Assembly (NCBI RefSeq): GCF_000227135.1
Contig: NC_018259.1
Location: 1,026,406 to 1,090,405, forward strand
Source of the DNA: Leishmania donovani
Taxonomy: Eukaryota; Euglenozoa; Kinetoplastea; Trypanosomatida; Trypanosomatidae
Length of the DNA stretch: 64,000 nucleotides
Direction: 5' to 3'
Shown: in pieces, positions 21,633-32,817 of the stretch
Position numbering within the stretch: position 1 is the first letter of the stretch
Layout of the letters: each line of letters starts with the position of its first letter
The notes under the pieces: model-generated
Seen by the model: the letters and a program-made list of their open reading frames with translations, nothing else
Database searches by the model: none
What the model was told of the DNA's origin: nothing
Program-made: the position numbers and the translations under genes

Positions 21633-24600
21633 TCACGTGGAGGGATGCGATTGGGCCATCAGGTGCTGCCGTGTGTACTCGTACATGGTTATGGCACCTG
21701 CTACGTGCACGTTCAGCGAGCGAATGAGCCCGTACTGCGGAATCTCGACGCAGACGTCGAGCAGCGGAATAAGTGGGGCTGGCACGCCCTGGCCCTCCGC
21801 ACCAAGCACCACCGCACACCGCTCCGGGAAGGAAAACTGCTCCAACGGCACACTCGCCGCCGTCTGCTCGATGCCGACAACCACGTAGCCGCGACGCCGC
21901 AGACCCTCGAGGTAGCCGGGCAGGTCCTTCGGCATGACTTCCTCCCACGGGATCCAAAGCTCTGCGCTGCGCGCTGCTGCCACAAAGTGCGGATGCTCAA
22001 ACACCTTCTTCTCCGGCACCACGAGCGACTCGATGGCGAAGATTTCGCCGCAGCGGCACAAGCCGGCGATGTTCACCGGATTCTCGAGCAGCGAGCCGAC
22101 GACGATGATGGACTGCTTCTGCGTACGCAGCGCACGTGGGTGCAGCTCGTTGTACACCTCGCTCGTCCACCATGATGAAACCTTTTTCTGCACGTTCGCC
22201 GTGGCCGCGTCGGCACCGCTGGCCTCATCTCCAGCACCGACTGCGGCGGACCTCGCAATTGCGGCGGCGGCAGACGCCTCCAGCATCGGATCGCGCGTCA
22301 GCAGCTCCGTCGCCTCCCGTGTGTAATCCACATAGTAGTCTGACGGCGTACTCGTGTGAGGGATGCCGCGAAAGCCCTTCAAGACGGACACCCGCTCCTG
22401 CACCCTCAGGCTTGCACACCAGTCGTGCACGCGCAGCAGCTCCATCGGGTAGAGGGCGCCAATCATGCAACACATCTCCGTCTCTACAAAGCGCAGCCGC
22501 TCGAAGGCGGCAGCCGGCAGCACCTCCGCCAGTACGGTGTTCGCCTCCTTGCGCTGGACGCAAAAGAGGCTGCGAGGGCTGCTCGCCGCTTCCGTGTCAA
22601 AGAAAAGCATGCTCTCGTGCTTCTCGCGAAGCCTCACGTGCTCCGGGGCATGCAGTACGTATTCGTAGATGGCTGCCACGGCAGGCGGGACGGGGCGTCC
22701 GCGCGCGAGGCGGCGTCGGCAGATGTTGAAAAGTCCGATATGACTGATGATGCGCAGGAGGTGCTGGTTCGACGTGCTCTGCTGCAGAATGCGTGGGAAG
22801 AGCGATGCGAAGATGCCAGACGCAAGCGCCTCGTCACCCGCCGCAGCAGCGGCAGACTCGTCGGCGCCGCCGGCCTCTTCCTGCCGCAGCAGCACGTGGC
22901 AGGCAATGAGGATGTAGCTGCCGCAAACCTGAGGGCGGAGGCTGTGGCTGCCAAGGGCCTCACTCAAGACGGTGTAGAGAGCGGGTCGCTGCTCCACGAG
23001 CCGAATCGCGTACAGCTCCATCAGCCGGCGGACGCTCCCCATGTTGTTCACCGTCAAGCAGTGGAACACGAGCATGCGAAACACCTCCTCCACCTGGGCA
23101 GGTGGCACCGAGTGCTGTTCAGCCAGGCAAGGCAGCAGCGCGCAGAGGAGCTGCCACAGACGCATACGTGTGCGGTGTGTCCGTGAGTTGGGCATGCATG
23201 GCTCGTGCGTCACCAACGGGTGGCACGTGTTCATACGCAGCAGCTCCATCGTGAGCGGCACCGCACGGCCCGCCACGTTCTCGTAACAGCACCACAGCAA
23301 CGTCGCCACTGCCATGGCGCGGCCCACGCCAGCCATGCAAGTGGTGGGCGGGTAGCACTGTCGCAGAGCCTCCGGCCAAGTCCATAGAAGCGGCTCCGTG
23401 ACGGCCACCGTCGACTCATTCTCCTCCTCGTCGCGGTTCGTATTGAAGAAAACGGCAGCGTACAAGACCACATCGCGCAACACGGGCCAGTTGTTGGCGG
23501 GGTTATGCAGCACCTGCAGCGAGGCCGTTATGGCGGCAAAGTAGACGTCACGGTCCGCCGTCTGTGCATCCTTGCCCTCGCCCTTGAGAACTCGCAGCAG
23601 GGCCTCCTTTACGTAGTCGGGATGGTGCGGCATGACGTAGTGCAGCACGGTGAATGCAAGGGCAGCGAGTCGAGTGTATTGGCGCGCACCGACTTCTCGC
23701 ATGTGCTCCCACATGCCGTCCGCGATGGTGACGTAATCCACCACCTCTGGCACATTCGAGGACGACACCCAGAGCAGCACATCGTACACACTGGCAAGGT
23801 TCACGGTCCAGCACTCGCTAAGCTGGCCCAGTGCGTAGTCCTGCACGCGTCTCACAAGACCAGGAGATGTCCGCGTCGAATTCGATGCTGCGGTGTCGGT
23901 GTCTTCCTGTTCAGCGGCAGTCAGGGACAGCAAAAGGACATAGAGCGCGTTGCACACGTAGCGGCCCTGCTGGCTGAGCAGCGTAGACCACGGCAGGTTC
24001 GACAACGCACTGGGGACGGCACCTGATGGGACGCGCTGCGATGGCAGTGCCATGAGCTGGTCGACGTACACCTCTAGCACGTCACGTGGCAGCACCACGG
24101 CAATCGGACAGCGGGAGCTGGCGGCGGCAGAGAATGGCGGCGCCTCCCGGCACGTCGGCAAAGCAGTCGGGAACAGCAGGCGTCCCTTTGCCACCGTGTC
24201 GAGGCCTTCATCGTGCCGCGCCTGCGGCGCGGTGCTCGCCTCGTGCTTCACAGAGAGATACCCGCATAACTCACTCTGCAGTAGGCGGGCCGCGTTGCGG
24301 CTGACGATCAGCAACGCTGCAAGTCGCTTTTGCCCCGCCTCCTCGCTGCTAGCGGTGCCAGCACCCGACGCAGACATGGACTCGTAAGCGGCGGAGCACT
24401 CGCGAAGAAGACACATAAGCTGCCGCACATGCTGTGGGGCGTTTAACGCCTCTGCAGCAGCAGCAGCAGCGGCCGGTGTGCGCGTCGTCGGATCGCACGC
24501 GATCGCGTTGAGAGAGGCTATGGCAGCTGCCAGTACGTCGAAGTTTGTGATGTTCATGAGTGCCCATGTTGTGTCGGCTTCGTCGTGCGTCTCACCTTCG

Positions 24601-27600
24601 AACAGCGAGCGCACGGTGCGCAACTGCCCCGGCGCCTCTGCAGCGTCGCAGATGCTACGCACGCTCGCCTGCAGGGCCGCCATGACGTGGCCGTGTAAAG
24701 CAGAAGCCATGGACTGCAGTGTCGTGTTCACTGGCCACAGCTGAGCGCACACGGCACCGCCAACGCTGTGCTGGAACTCCACCAAGCACGCCGCGCTTGC
24801 CAGCACGTGTGCAGCAGTGCAGTAGGCGCGCGTCTGCAGCGACGCGATCGTGGTCGCAATGCGATCGCCGATGGCTCGCACGAGCTCAGCGTGACGCATG
24901 GACCCGGTGCGTGTGAGAGCGCCGACCAAGAAGAACGTCTCCTTGACTGCCACAATGTTCACCACCTCATGTGAGCAGGGTTCTGCGGGCGCCCGCAGTA
25001 GTGCCTCAACGCGGCAGGCCAGCCCCTCGACATCCAGTAACGCCTCTAACAGTGAAGGCGCCGCCTTGTCAAAGTTGGCCTGCCGCATCGGCTGCTGTCG
25101 CGCGCTGAACTGCACAAGCCAGTGCTGCAGAAAGCGCTCCTCAACAGAGGCGCCGACGAGGCCGTACTGCCCACACGCGTCTACGCTCGCGATGCTGTGG
25201 CCTCCCGACTCGCCGAGTGGGCCGCATATGCAGTACAGGCGCCAGAAAGCCGAGTGCAGCCGACAGCGGCGCGGAGAAGCCGTCGCAGCCGCTAGCGTTG
25301 TAAGTGCCGCGAAAAGGATGACCGTCACACGCACATCCAGCCAGAACGGAACGTTCTCCTGGACAGAGTCACGCATGAAGCGGTGCAACCGCCCCAACAC
25401 CCCCTCATCGAGTAGGACAGGCTCCGCATCGAGGCCGTGGTCTAGAAAAACCTGCGCAATGGCGAGCAGCACACGCGCCAGCGTGCATACTGTGAAGCGC
25501 GGCGGCTTTTTGATGGCCGTGTCCAGCATGCAATGCAGAGCGTCGATGCGGCCCGCCACGGCGTCGGCGTCGCTGGAAGTCCAGCGGTGGGCGAAGAGGG
25601 ACGCGTAGAAGCGCTCCACCTCCTGTGCAAGCGGCTCCACATCCGGCACAGCCTTCACCTCCGTCCCCTCGAACGCCTTGGTGTCCAGGAAGGACGCGGT
25701 GATCGGGACGCGGTCGATGTCGCCGCACAACCGCGGATCTGACGCACTCTGGAAGACGTACTGGAAAAGAAAGCTCGGGGAGAGCGATCGCAGCACGCGC
25801 TGCGGCAGCGCCCATATACGGCGCAGGCCCACCTTGCGCACGCCGAGGTTTGGGTGAAGGATAAGCTTCAGAAGCAGCATTTCGATCCACCGCGGGTGCA
25901 GCGCGGCAGCGCTCACGCCTACTGTCAATCCCGCCACGACGTCGCATGGCGACGCGCCACTCTCAAGCCGGCTATCCAGCTGAGCAATGAGGGTGTCCAG
26001 GCGGGCCATGACAGGCTCGATAATGTGCCAGCCGTACTCGTTGAGTGATTCCAGCACCAAGAAGAAATTGTCCCACGTGGTGGCGCTGAGCGAGTCGCCA
26101 TGTTCGGCGGCTGCACCGTTTCGATGCTTGCCGGCCCCACTGCCGACACCGCTGATGGTCGTGCACCAGCGGAAGAGCGGGTGAAACTCGATGATGGGCG
26201 GCAGAGCTGCAGACGGCGCGTCAGTGCGCAGCCTCGCCTGCTGCTCCTGCCACTGCTCCCGCTGCTGCTGCTTTGTCATGTGCACGATGCGCTTCAGAAG
26301 GTACTCGACGCGTAGCTGCATGTTCGCGCGGTGGCCGGCGTCCGCCTCCGGCGCTGTTAGGCTGCGATGCAGCGCGCTGCTCAGCACTGTCCAGAGAAAC
26401 TCAGAGAAACGAAAGTCCGTGCGCGGGTCGAGGGAAGAATGTCGAAAGAGAAAGTCGAACAACGCGGCGATGAGAAGCACCACCTCGTCGCAGTTGTCCC
26501 CATGGAGCAGCAGCACAGCATCCTCAGCAGCAGCACCTGGTGAATGTTGTGAGGAGTCCGGCGAGATGGCCGCCGTCGTCGACGAAGTATTCGGGCGGCT
26601 CGCGAGTGTGCGCAGAAGATTGTGCACGAGATGCTCGTACTGCTCCAGCCCTTGGCCCCCGTCGAGCAGCAGCAGTGGAATGAGCACGCGCTGGCAAATT
26701 AGTGCAACGGGCACTGTGCGGTGCTGCTGCTGCCCATGATGTGCACGCGTTGCTCGCACGGCGGTGCTGCTCACGGTACTCGCCTCGGCCGCCGTGGCAC
26801 CGAGAGAGGCAAGGCAGCATTGGATGAGAGACACCTTCAGCTCTTTGAGCCTCTCAAGAGACGGAAAAGGGTAGCAGGACGGAATGGCGCTGCAGCTCAA
26901 AGTCGGCGCCTCCGAGCCAAAGGCGGCTGTGTTGAATGCACTGGCGCCAGCGTCAGCGCCCTCTCCTGCTGGCCGCTGCGTCGACAACTTCGCGCGCTTC
27001 CACGCCTGTGCTCCCGCGGTCGGCGCCGTGTCTTTCTTGCTTGCTGCGGCTTTGCAGGAAGTTGCTGCAGCAGCTGCTGCTGCAGGGTCCTCGAGGGCGA
27101 GGCCTTGCAGCTGGAATGGCTTACATAGCACCATGAGCGACGTGATCTGGCCGATTAGTTCCGTGGCGATGCTTGCGTTCAGACCATCCTCGCGCCCTGT
27201 CTCTAAGGCTTCGCAAGCAGCGTTCAGCACCTGCTCGCAGCAGTTCCTAGGCAGCAAGGACAGCTGCGCCACGGTGTAGCAGACGGCCGTGCGTGCCTCC
27301 GCGGAGAACGGCGGCTGCGCGCTCAGTAGCTGCAGCACGCTCGACTGCCAACGCTCGCATACATCATCGACCCATTCCTGTCCCACGCCGCTCGTCTCGA
27401 ACTCTGTTACGTGCGTGCGTGCGTAGCCCAAGAGCGCGCCAGAGGCGGCGATGAGCGTTGGCGCGCACTCGGGTGGAGGAGACGAGTGCGACAACGTTGC
27501 TGGCTCTGGGGCATCTGACGACGCCGGGGACGAGGTGTAAAGACTCTCTCCATAAAGCAGCGCTGCCCACTCGCGCGTCATCATGCCCTCTAGGTGCTGG

Positions 27601-27770
27601 TACAGGTCCGCGGGTTGAAAAGCGGTCGTCAAGTCGCAGGCAAGGAGAAACAGGCGTGAGACGTGCTCCCCCACGTCTTGGGTGAGGCTGGTGCCACTGC
27701 CACTACCGCCGCTGTCGTGCCGCGTGGCAAGCTGATCGACCAGAGCGACGAACAAAGACGGCGACGGCAT
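21633..27770 (-). CDS. SpoU/TARBP1-Trm3-type tRNA (guanosine-2'-O-)-methyltransferase
   Basis: A 2045-residue protein. The C-terminal 160 residues (from about 1885) form a SpoU/TrmH knotted methyltransferase. Motif 1 is ENPVNIAGLCRCGEIF with its conserved Asn and Arg, motif 2 is VVLGAEGQGVP, and motif 3 is IPQYGLIRSLNVHVAGA, which together shape the AdoMet pocket and catalytic Arg. The preceding 1880 residues are alpha-helical, like the HEAT-like scaffold of yeast Trm3 and human TARBP1, which methylate G18 of tRNAs. It is longer than both (about 1440 and 1620 residues), partly through Ala/Ser/Thr-rich insertions. The open frame reaches 27968 only from TTG, so the ATG at 27770 is used. An AG lies one base upstream after a strong polypyrimidine run, implying an almost leaderless message apart from the spliced leader. 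G18 specificity is inferred from the family. Confidence 0.88.
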   Translation of the reverse strand: MPSPSLFVALVDQLATRHDSGGSGSGTSLTQDVGEHVSRLFLLACDLTTAFQPADLYQHLEGMMTREWAALLYGESLYTSSPASSDAPEPATLSHSSPPPECAPTLIAASGALLGYARTHVTEFETSGVGQEWVDDVCERWQSSVLQLLSAQPPFSAEARTAVCYTVAQLSLLPRNCCEQVLNAACEALETGREDGLNASIATELIGQITSLMVLCKPFQLQGLALEDPAAAAAAATSCKAAASKKDTAPTAGAQAWKRAKLSTQRPAGEGADAGASAFNTAAFGSEAPTLSCSAIPSCYPFPSLERLKELKVSLIQCCLASLGATAAEASTVSSTAVRATRAHHGQQQHRTVPVALICQRVLIPLLLLDGGQGLEQYEHLVHNLLRTLASRPNTSSTTAAISPDSSQHSPGAAAEDAVLLLHGDNCDEVVLLIAALFDFLFRHSSLDPRTDFRFSEFLWTVLSSALHRSLTAPEADAGHRANMQLRVEYLLKRIVHMTKQQQREQWQEQQARLRTDAPSAALPPIIEFHPLFRWCTTISGVGSGAGKHRNGAAAEHGDSLSATTWDNFFLVLESLNEYGWHIIEPVMARLDTLIAQLDSRLESGASPCDVVAGLTVGVSAAALHPRWIEMLLLKLILHPNLGVRKVGLRRIWALPQRVLRSLSPSFLFQYVFQSASDPRLCGDIDRVPITASFLDTKAFEGTEVKAVPDVEPLAQEVERFYASLFAHRWTSSDADAVAGRIDALHCMLDTAIKKPPRFTVCTLARVLLAIAQVFLDHGLDAEPVLLDEGVLGRLHRFMRDSVQENVPFWLDVRVTVILFAALTTLAAATASPRRCRLHSAFWRLYCICGPLGESGGHSIASVDACGQYGLVGASVEERFLQHWLVQFSARQQPMRQANFDKAAPSLLEALLDVEGLACRVEALLRAPAEPCSHEVVNIVAVKETFFLVGALTRTGSMRHAELVRAIGDRIATTIASLQTRAYCTAAHVLASAACLVEFQHSVGGAVCAQLWPVNTTLQSMASALHGHVMAALQASVRSICDAAEAPGQLRTVRSLFEGETHDEADTTWALMNITNFDVLAAAIASLNAIACDPTTRTPAAAAAAAEALNAPQHVRQLMCLLRECSAAYESMSASGAGTASSEEAGQKRLAALLIVSRNAARLLQSELCGYLSVKHEASTAPQARHDEGLDTVAKGRLLFPTALPTCREAPPFSAAASSRCPIAVVLPRDVLEVYVDQLMALPSQRVPSGAVPSALSNLPWSTLLSQQGRYVCNALYVLLLSLTAAEQEDTDTAASNSTRTSPGLVRRVQDYALGQLSECWTVNLASVYDVLLWVSSSNVPEVVDYVTIADGMWEHMREVGARQYTRLAALAFTVLHYVMPHHPDYVKEALLRVLKGEGKDAQTADRDVYFAAITASLQVLHNPANNWPVLRDVVLYAAVFFNTNRDEEENESTVAVTEPLLWTWPEALRQCYPPTTCMAGVGRAMAVATLLWCCYENVAGRAVPLTMELLRMNTCHPLVTHEPCMPNSRTHRTRMRLWQLLCALLPCLAEQHSVPPAQVEEVFRMLVFHCLTVNNMGSVRRLMELYAIRLVEQRPALYTVLSEALGSHSLRPQVCGSYILIACHVLLRQEEAGGADESAAAAAGDEALASGIFASLFPRILQQSTSNQHLLRIISHIGLFNICRRRLARGRPVPPAVAAIYEYVLHAPEHVRLREKHESMLFFDTEAASSPRSLFCVQRKEANTVLAEVLPAAAFERLRFVETEMCCMIGALYPMELLRVHDWCASLRVQERVSVLKGFRGIPHTSTPSDYYVDYTREATELLTRDPMLEASAAAAIARSAAVGAGDEASGADAATANVQKKVSSWWTSEVYNELHPRALRTQKQSIIVVGSLLENPVNIAGLCRCGEIFAIESLVVPEKKVFEHPHFVAAARSAELWIPWEEVMPKDLPGYLEGLRRRGYVVVGIEQTAASVPLEQFSFPERCAVVLGAEGQGVPAPLIPLLDVCVEIPQYGLIRSLNVHVAGAITMYEYTRQHLMAQSHPST

Positions 27771-28368
27771 GCTGCGTGAATGGGCAGAGACGAGCAAACA
27801 CAAAAAAAGGGAGAAAGGGCGACGAGTGAAAGACGAGTCACAAAAAGGGTGGCGGTGCGTTGGGTGTGTGTGTGTGTGTGTGTGTGTGTGCTTCTCTGTG
27901 CGTGTGCACGGCGTCGACTTCTCCTTGGATATGGCAATGGTGATGGCGGAGAGGTGGTACACGCACAAGTGAAGCGTGCTGTACCCATCCTACGGGACGG
28001 GAGGGGTAGGGTCGGCGTGCCCGGTGTGTTTTTTTTTCCAGAATGGAATAAAGGAGAAGAGAGACAACCAGCAGGACATACGATGCTAGCAATGCAGCAG
28101 CACAACAAGACGCACAGAAACTGTGCTGGAGAACCACCCAAAGGCAATATCGGGGCCCACAGTCAGCCCTTCTCGCCTCCCTGTCGCATGTGGTAGAGCG
28201 GTGTGCGCAGGTCAGCCAAAAGAAAAAGGGGGAAAAGAGCGGCCGGGCGAAGAAACAGGCGGCGGCAGAGGGCGAATGGGGAGGAAAGTGCACCGCCGTT
28301 GCGGGCGCGTTCCTTGCCTGCTTCCTCTTTCTTTGTCGCTTCGGTCTCTCATGCGTTTCGGGGTTTTC
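27771..28368. other. Short intergenic region
   Basis: It holds the methyltransferase acceptor region and the 3' UTR of the small unknown gene. It includes (TG)n at 27864-27890 and A-rich runs at 27800-27845, which read as polypyrimidine on the coding strand. No gene is seen. Confidence 0.55.
27864..27890. repeat. (TG)n dinucleotide repeat
   Basis: TG/GT alternation about 100 bases upstream of the methyltransferase ATG. On the coding strand it is a (CA)n run just before the polypyrimidine tract. Confidence 0.9.
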
Positions 28369-29124
28369 TCAGAAGAACTCAAGCGGTGATACCACGTCGT
28401 GGTTCATGGCCAACGCCACCGCATCCGCCTCTGCCGACATCCGCAGAAGACGCTCCGCCAACTCTTTGCATTTTTCGTCGACGGACGTCTGTGTCGCTCC
28501 GGTGAGGGCGTCGGCGTCGACGTGGCGCAGGAGTTCTCCGAGAGGCACAGCAGAGTCACCTCCAACATGCGTGCGCCAGCCCCTGCTGGGTTGATGAGAG
28601 GAGGAGACAGACACACCGGTCACTGGAGACGCCAAGTCACCTTTTCGAATAGAGAGATTGTCATGCAGCAGCGGGGCGGCAGCGATCACATGCAAGCTCG
28701 GCGGTGTCGGCGCTTCCAGCTCCTGCGCTCGACTATTCATGGCAACTCCGCTTTGCGCTGGTTCCATGCGTTGCAACGGATCGCACTTCGCCCCTGTGAG
28801 AGGCGGGACACGACCTCCGCCATGGGGCGCGGTCAAGTCGAAGCGAGTGACTCTCGCGACTTGCTCGCTGTCAGGAGGCACCGCTTTTGATGGGGCTACC
28901 GAGGGGGCGCAAGCGAAAGGGGAAGAGGTGCCGCTCGACGCGCTCGAGCTGGGCGTGGTGCCGCTCACACTGCCGTTGTTGGTCGAAGTCGGTCCGCTCC
29001 GCATGGCAGAGCCGACCCAGACCACCGACGTGTCCCCCCTCTCTTGAATAACATGGAATTCAAACTGATCAAGCAACCTTCGCTGCTCTTCGGCCAGCAG
29101 CAGCGCTGGTGGGGTAGCGGCCAT
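28369..29124 (-). CDS. Hypothetical protein, Ser/Pro-rich middle
   Basis: A 251-residue protein I do not recognise. Residues 1-40 are helical and charged (LLLAEEQRRLLDQFEFHVIQ followed by a beta-like VVWVG). Residues 45-190 are Ser/Thr/Pro/Gly-rich and probably disordered. The last 60 residues form a Leu/Ala/Glu-rich helix that could be a short coiled coil (KCKELAERLLRMSAEADAVALAM). No signal peptide or membrane segment is visible. The upstream extension to 29157 has only a TTG start. The ATG at 29124 follows a good acceptor by about 63 bases, which supports a real gene. It sits between the permease and the tRNA methyltransferase genes on the same strand. Confidence 0.6.
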   Translation of the reverse strand: MAATPPALLLAEEQRRLLDQFEFHVIQERGDTSVVWVGSAMRSGPTSTNNGSVSGTTPSSSASSGTSSPFACAPSVAPSKAVPPDSEQVARVTRFDLTAPHGGGRVPPLTGAKCDPLQRMEPAQSGVAMNSRAQELEAPTPPSLHVIAAAPLLHDNLSIRKGDLASPVTGVSVSSSHQPSRGWRTHVGGDSAVPLGELLRHVDADALTGATQTSVDEKCKELAERLLRMSAEADAVALAMNHDVVSPLEFF

Positions 29125-29187
29125 CACCCGCGGCGAGTGCTCACTCAGCAGTACCAATTCACTCAGCCTGGAAGTTTGAGGAAGGAG

Positions 29188-29189
29188 CT
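29188..29189 (-). promoter_or_regulatory. Predicted spliced-leader acceptor AG for the 251-residue protein
   Basis: The coding strand reads a C/T-rich run of about 20 bases (complement of 29190-29212) ending CTCTCAG. It is a strong acceptor and gives a 5' UTR of about 63 bases. Confidence 0.55.
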
Positions 29190-29501
29190 GAGAGGAAGAG
29201 GAAAGATGGGCACAGAAGCGAGGATTGACCGAGAAGAGGGCGGTTCGACGTGATAAAAGTAAAAGACAGAACTGCGCGCCTGCGCAGCGAAACCTCCGCA
29301 GGTGCGCACCGCAACGCCTGACGCCTTAAAAGCTCTGAGAGGAGAAGACAATGAGGAGGCCGAATATCAAACAGAGTCTCTAAGGTGTGTGTGAGGAGAA
29401 ACAAGGCAGGGAGGGAACGCCGCCTGCGCTCTAGTGCTCACTCGCATATGGCGAACTATCGCTGTCTAGTACGATGGCGCCTTGGTGTTTGCGAAGCGTT
29501 C

Positions 29502-29516
29502 GGGGGGGGGGGGGGG
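29502..29516. repeat. Poly-G, 15 bases
   Basis: A pure G run on the plus strand (poly-C on the coding strand) in the permease 3' UTR/spacer. Confidence 0.9.
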
Positions 29517-31842
29517 CGGAAGGCGAGAGGGACGGGCAGCAGCAATGACACGACGATTGTAAAGCGGGAGAGAGCACACAAAAAGGCGAGTGAGTGAAGA
29601 TGAGGGTGTATGTAGCGGCTTCATCTGCAGCTTCTACAGCTCCCTCATCAGCCTCTTTTCGATTCCAAGTGCAGAAGCCGCAGTGCTGCTGCTCTCTTCA
29701 TACGCGGCTCAACTGCGCTGGTGCGCCGAGGCCATACAAACTATCCATGTCCGTCGGCATCGCCTTCGTCGCCCTCTCCTTGCGGGAGGGCCCCTGCAAG
29801 ACACCCAGTTGCGCGTACGGCGATAGACGAGACCCGCCTGTGCAGCGCAAACACAATGCGAGCACATGGGCCTGTGTCGGCTCACCCTGCCATCCACAGC
29901 GAGCGTGCCGTTCCGCGCCCTCTTCCTCCGAGGGGTGGCTGTTATCGACCTTCGTTATTGTGTTCCTTCCTGAGCGCTACATATTGCGCATGCAAAGGTG
30001 ACGTGAAGCGTGTTCTTCCATTTCTTCCTCCTTTGCGTGCCTGATGTGGGGAAGGCCGCCACGCCGATATACACTCCCACGGACACAGAGAGAGGGAGAG
30101 AGGCGCACACGCACACACGCACCGAGCTTCATCGATACAAGAAGCACCTGGTGTACTGGAGGTGTTAGTGCTGGTGCTGGTGGTGGTGGGAGCGAAGGAC
30201 AGAGAGAGAGAGAATGTCTCTTGGCCTCCTCACGAGCGTGTGTCTGTATGCGCGTGTGCGTCTCTTCCTCAAGTCCGATTGGTGGGTGCTGGCGATAATT
30301 AGTCGTGAGCACTCGTGAAGAAGCATGTATATGTGTGTCTATCTAAGCGCGGGGAGTCGCTATTTCGGAAGCAAGTTCTTCAGCTCTGGTTTTCGTTTAA
30401 CCTTCTTCCGCGGCCGCTCCCCGCCTCACTCTCTTGGCCAACTCCCGCCACGGCTCTCCGCTCATGCGCAGAAAGGGAGAAAGGGAAAACGAGTCTGAAA
30501 GCCACGCGCGCATGCGTGTCAGCGAAGTGGTAGAGAGGAGTCCAAACAAAAAGAAAACAAAGAGATGAAGAGAAAGAGAGAACGCGGTTCCGCACACGCT
30601 CCAGACAGCAACTGAATATACGAACACAGACGCGCAAATATGTATATAGGCAAGCGTTGCTTCCTCTCACAGGCGCGGCTGCCCTGTTCCTCTCACCATT
30701 ACTTTTTCTTGTTTGTGCGTGCGTGAGCACATGTGCGGCTAAAGAAAGAGAGCTCGCCACCACCGCCCCTGCCGCATGCAGGTGAGCAATACAACCCGAA
30801 GAAAGCGCAAAACACGAAAGCACGGGGTAGAGAGAGAAATGAAGACAACAGCTGTCGACTGTCTGCACCTCTTCAAGCAACACACAAAAATGTCGATACC
30901 TCGAGCGCACGGGCGTCTCATACGCAGCCAGGCAGCGTAGCGAACGGCCACCATAAGAGAGAAGAAACGGGCAAGGTGATGCGCCAGGGCGGGGGGAGGG
31001 GGGTGCGCTGCGATGCCCTTGGCGAGGGACAGAGAGAAGAGGTGGGGCAGAGGCATCACACAGTGAGTCGCAAAAAAGAAGTAGAGACAAGAGGCAGGAA
31101 AGAAAAGGTCACTCGCAGTCGAGGTAGTGTGCGTAGAGGTGAAAGAGGGAGACATGCGCGGGAATGGTGAAGCAGCGCCGGTGCCCCACCCACCACCAAA
31201 AAGCGCACGCGCGCGAAGCAAACACATAGGCAAAAAGGAGGGAAGAAAGAAGACCCAAAGACGAGCGAAACAACAAACAACAAAAGAAAAGAAGCCGCAC
31301 GCCGAAACACATTTCTCACGCACGCCTGGCGCTTTTGTCGCTTTCTGTTGCTGTGAAACCTCGGTGTTCGGCCGACCTAACCACACACACACACACACAG
31401 GCAGGCAGGCAGACAAACAGACACAGATCCGTGATGACCAACGTCAACATCGCGCTCTCGTCCCGCTTCGTCCTCCGCGATAAAGAGAATCAGACGAAAA
31501 GGAAGCCACACAGAAGCGAGCGAGAATTCGAAGAGAGAGAGGGAGCGAGATGCGGGACGGGTAAGACACAAGGGCGGTGGTGACAGTGGTGAGCGGTCAG
31601 TCCAGGACACACGCACACACACAAGCCTAATCTCATAACCATCATGGAAATGCGCGCTTAGAAGCAAGAACGCGGGAAAGAAGGGGGAAGACTAAGACAG
31701 TCGCCGATGGTGAGAAAGGGGAAAAGGGCTTTCACAGGTTCTGCACTCAGGTGTTTACAAGAACAAATGAAAAGAAATCAACGCAAAAAAAAAAGAAAAC
31801 GTAAACGCACAACAATACAGTTTGGCGTATACGCGCGTCTGT

Positions 31843-31848
<6 letters not shown>

Positions 31849-31883
<35 letters not shown>
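31849..31883. repeat. (GT)n dinucleotide repeat
   Basis: About 17 uninterrupted GT units in the permease 3' UTR/spacer. Confidence 0.9.
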
Positions 31884-31885
<2 letters not shown>

Positions 31886-32817
31886 TCAGGAAAGAGAGAG
31901 AGACTCGGCATATGTACGCGTGTCGTAGATGAATGCCCTCCTCGCTTCCATTTTCTTTCGCTGGTTGCTCTCCCGTCAAAGACTGCTCCTGCGTCCTTAC
32001 ATGTGTCCAGTAAAAGCGAGAAGGCCGAGAAGTAAAGGTCGTCAGCAAAGATGAAAACAAGTCGGCCATTTTTGCCTCCGTGAGCGCATACGGGGACAGG
32101 GACGAGCACAGAAAACAAAAAAAAAAGGGAAAGGACGCGGCACCACAAAGAGAAAGAGAGAGCACCGGGCACCGGGCAGCGGGCAGCGGGCAAAGAACTT
32201 TCTCGCCATCAACGCGTACCTACGCACACGCACACGCACACGCACACGCATGCACCCAAACACAACATACAAAACACCTTGATCGGGTGGAAGAGAAAGA
32301 GAGAAGAAAAGGAAAAAAGGGGGTGAGGGAGGGGGCAACAAAAAAAAAGGAAGAAGTTCGCGTTTAGTTGGCGCTTACTTATTTTTCAAACACGCACAAC
32401 AAAAATTTTTTGTTGTTGTTGGTTTGGTTCGCATCGCGCGATCTTTGGTTTTACAACAAGAGGAGAAAATGGTTTTGCTTGGCGGCAGGCGGGGAAACAA
32501 TAAAAAAACAAAAGATAAAAGAAGGGGGGTGAGGGGACGGAGAGAACAGAGAAGACACGCGTGTTGAAGAGGGGATACACACACAGGTATAGACAGAGAC
32601 AGGGAGAGAGAGAGACAGAAAGAAAGAGGGAGGGGGAAGGGCGGCAGACCACGTTAACCAGGAAAGGCGCCGAAGTCGACCGCCGCGCCACCACCACAAG
32701 GGTATCGGCAAAGTTGGCACGTACTCCGCCACACGCGGAGGCACGCCTCGAGAGCGGCCTCATGTCGCGTAAGGGTACCGCTGCTCTTACCTCCTGAACG
32801 CACTCGCGTCCGTCCAA

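Larger units (their letters stand above)
29125..32817. other. Long intergenic region, probable 3' UTR of the amino acid permease
   Basis: A 3.7 kb spacer with a 15-base poly-G at 29502-29516, (TG)n at 31849-31883, CA repeats at 31382-31400 and 32224-32250, and many A-rich tracts. A stretch at about 29600-29990 is of higher complexity but has no convincing frame. Open frames at 30380-31416 on the minus strand are Cys/Leu/Phe/Ser-rich simple-sequence translations. I see no gene. Confidence 0.5.

Noticed and set aside
21216..22175. A 319-codon plus-strand frame
   Set aside because: Antisense shadow of the SpoU domain of the tRNA methyltransferase plus spacer.
28183..28230. Sequence GGTAGAGCGGTGTGCG, resembling a tRNA D-arm/A-box
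   Set aside because: No matching T-arm GGTTCGA at the proper distance and no acceptor-stem pairing visible.
30380..31416. Minus-strand frames of 236 and 225 codons in the permease spacer
   Set aside because: Simple-sequence composition and mutual overlap; nothing recognisable.
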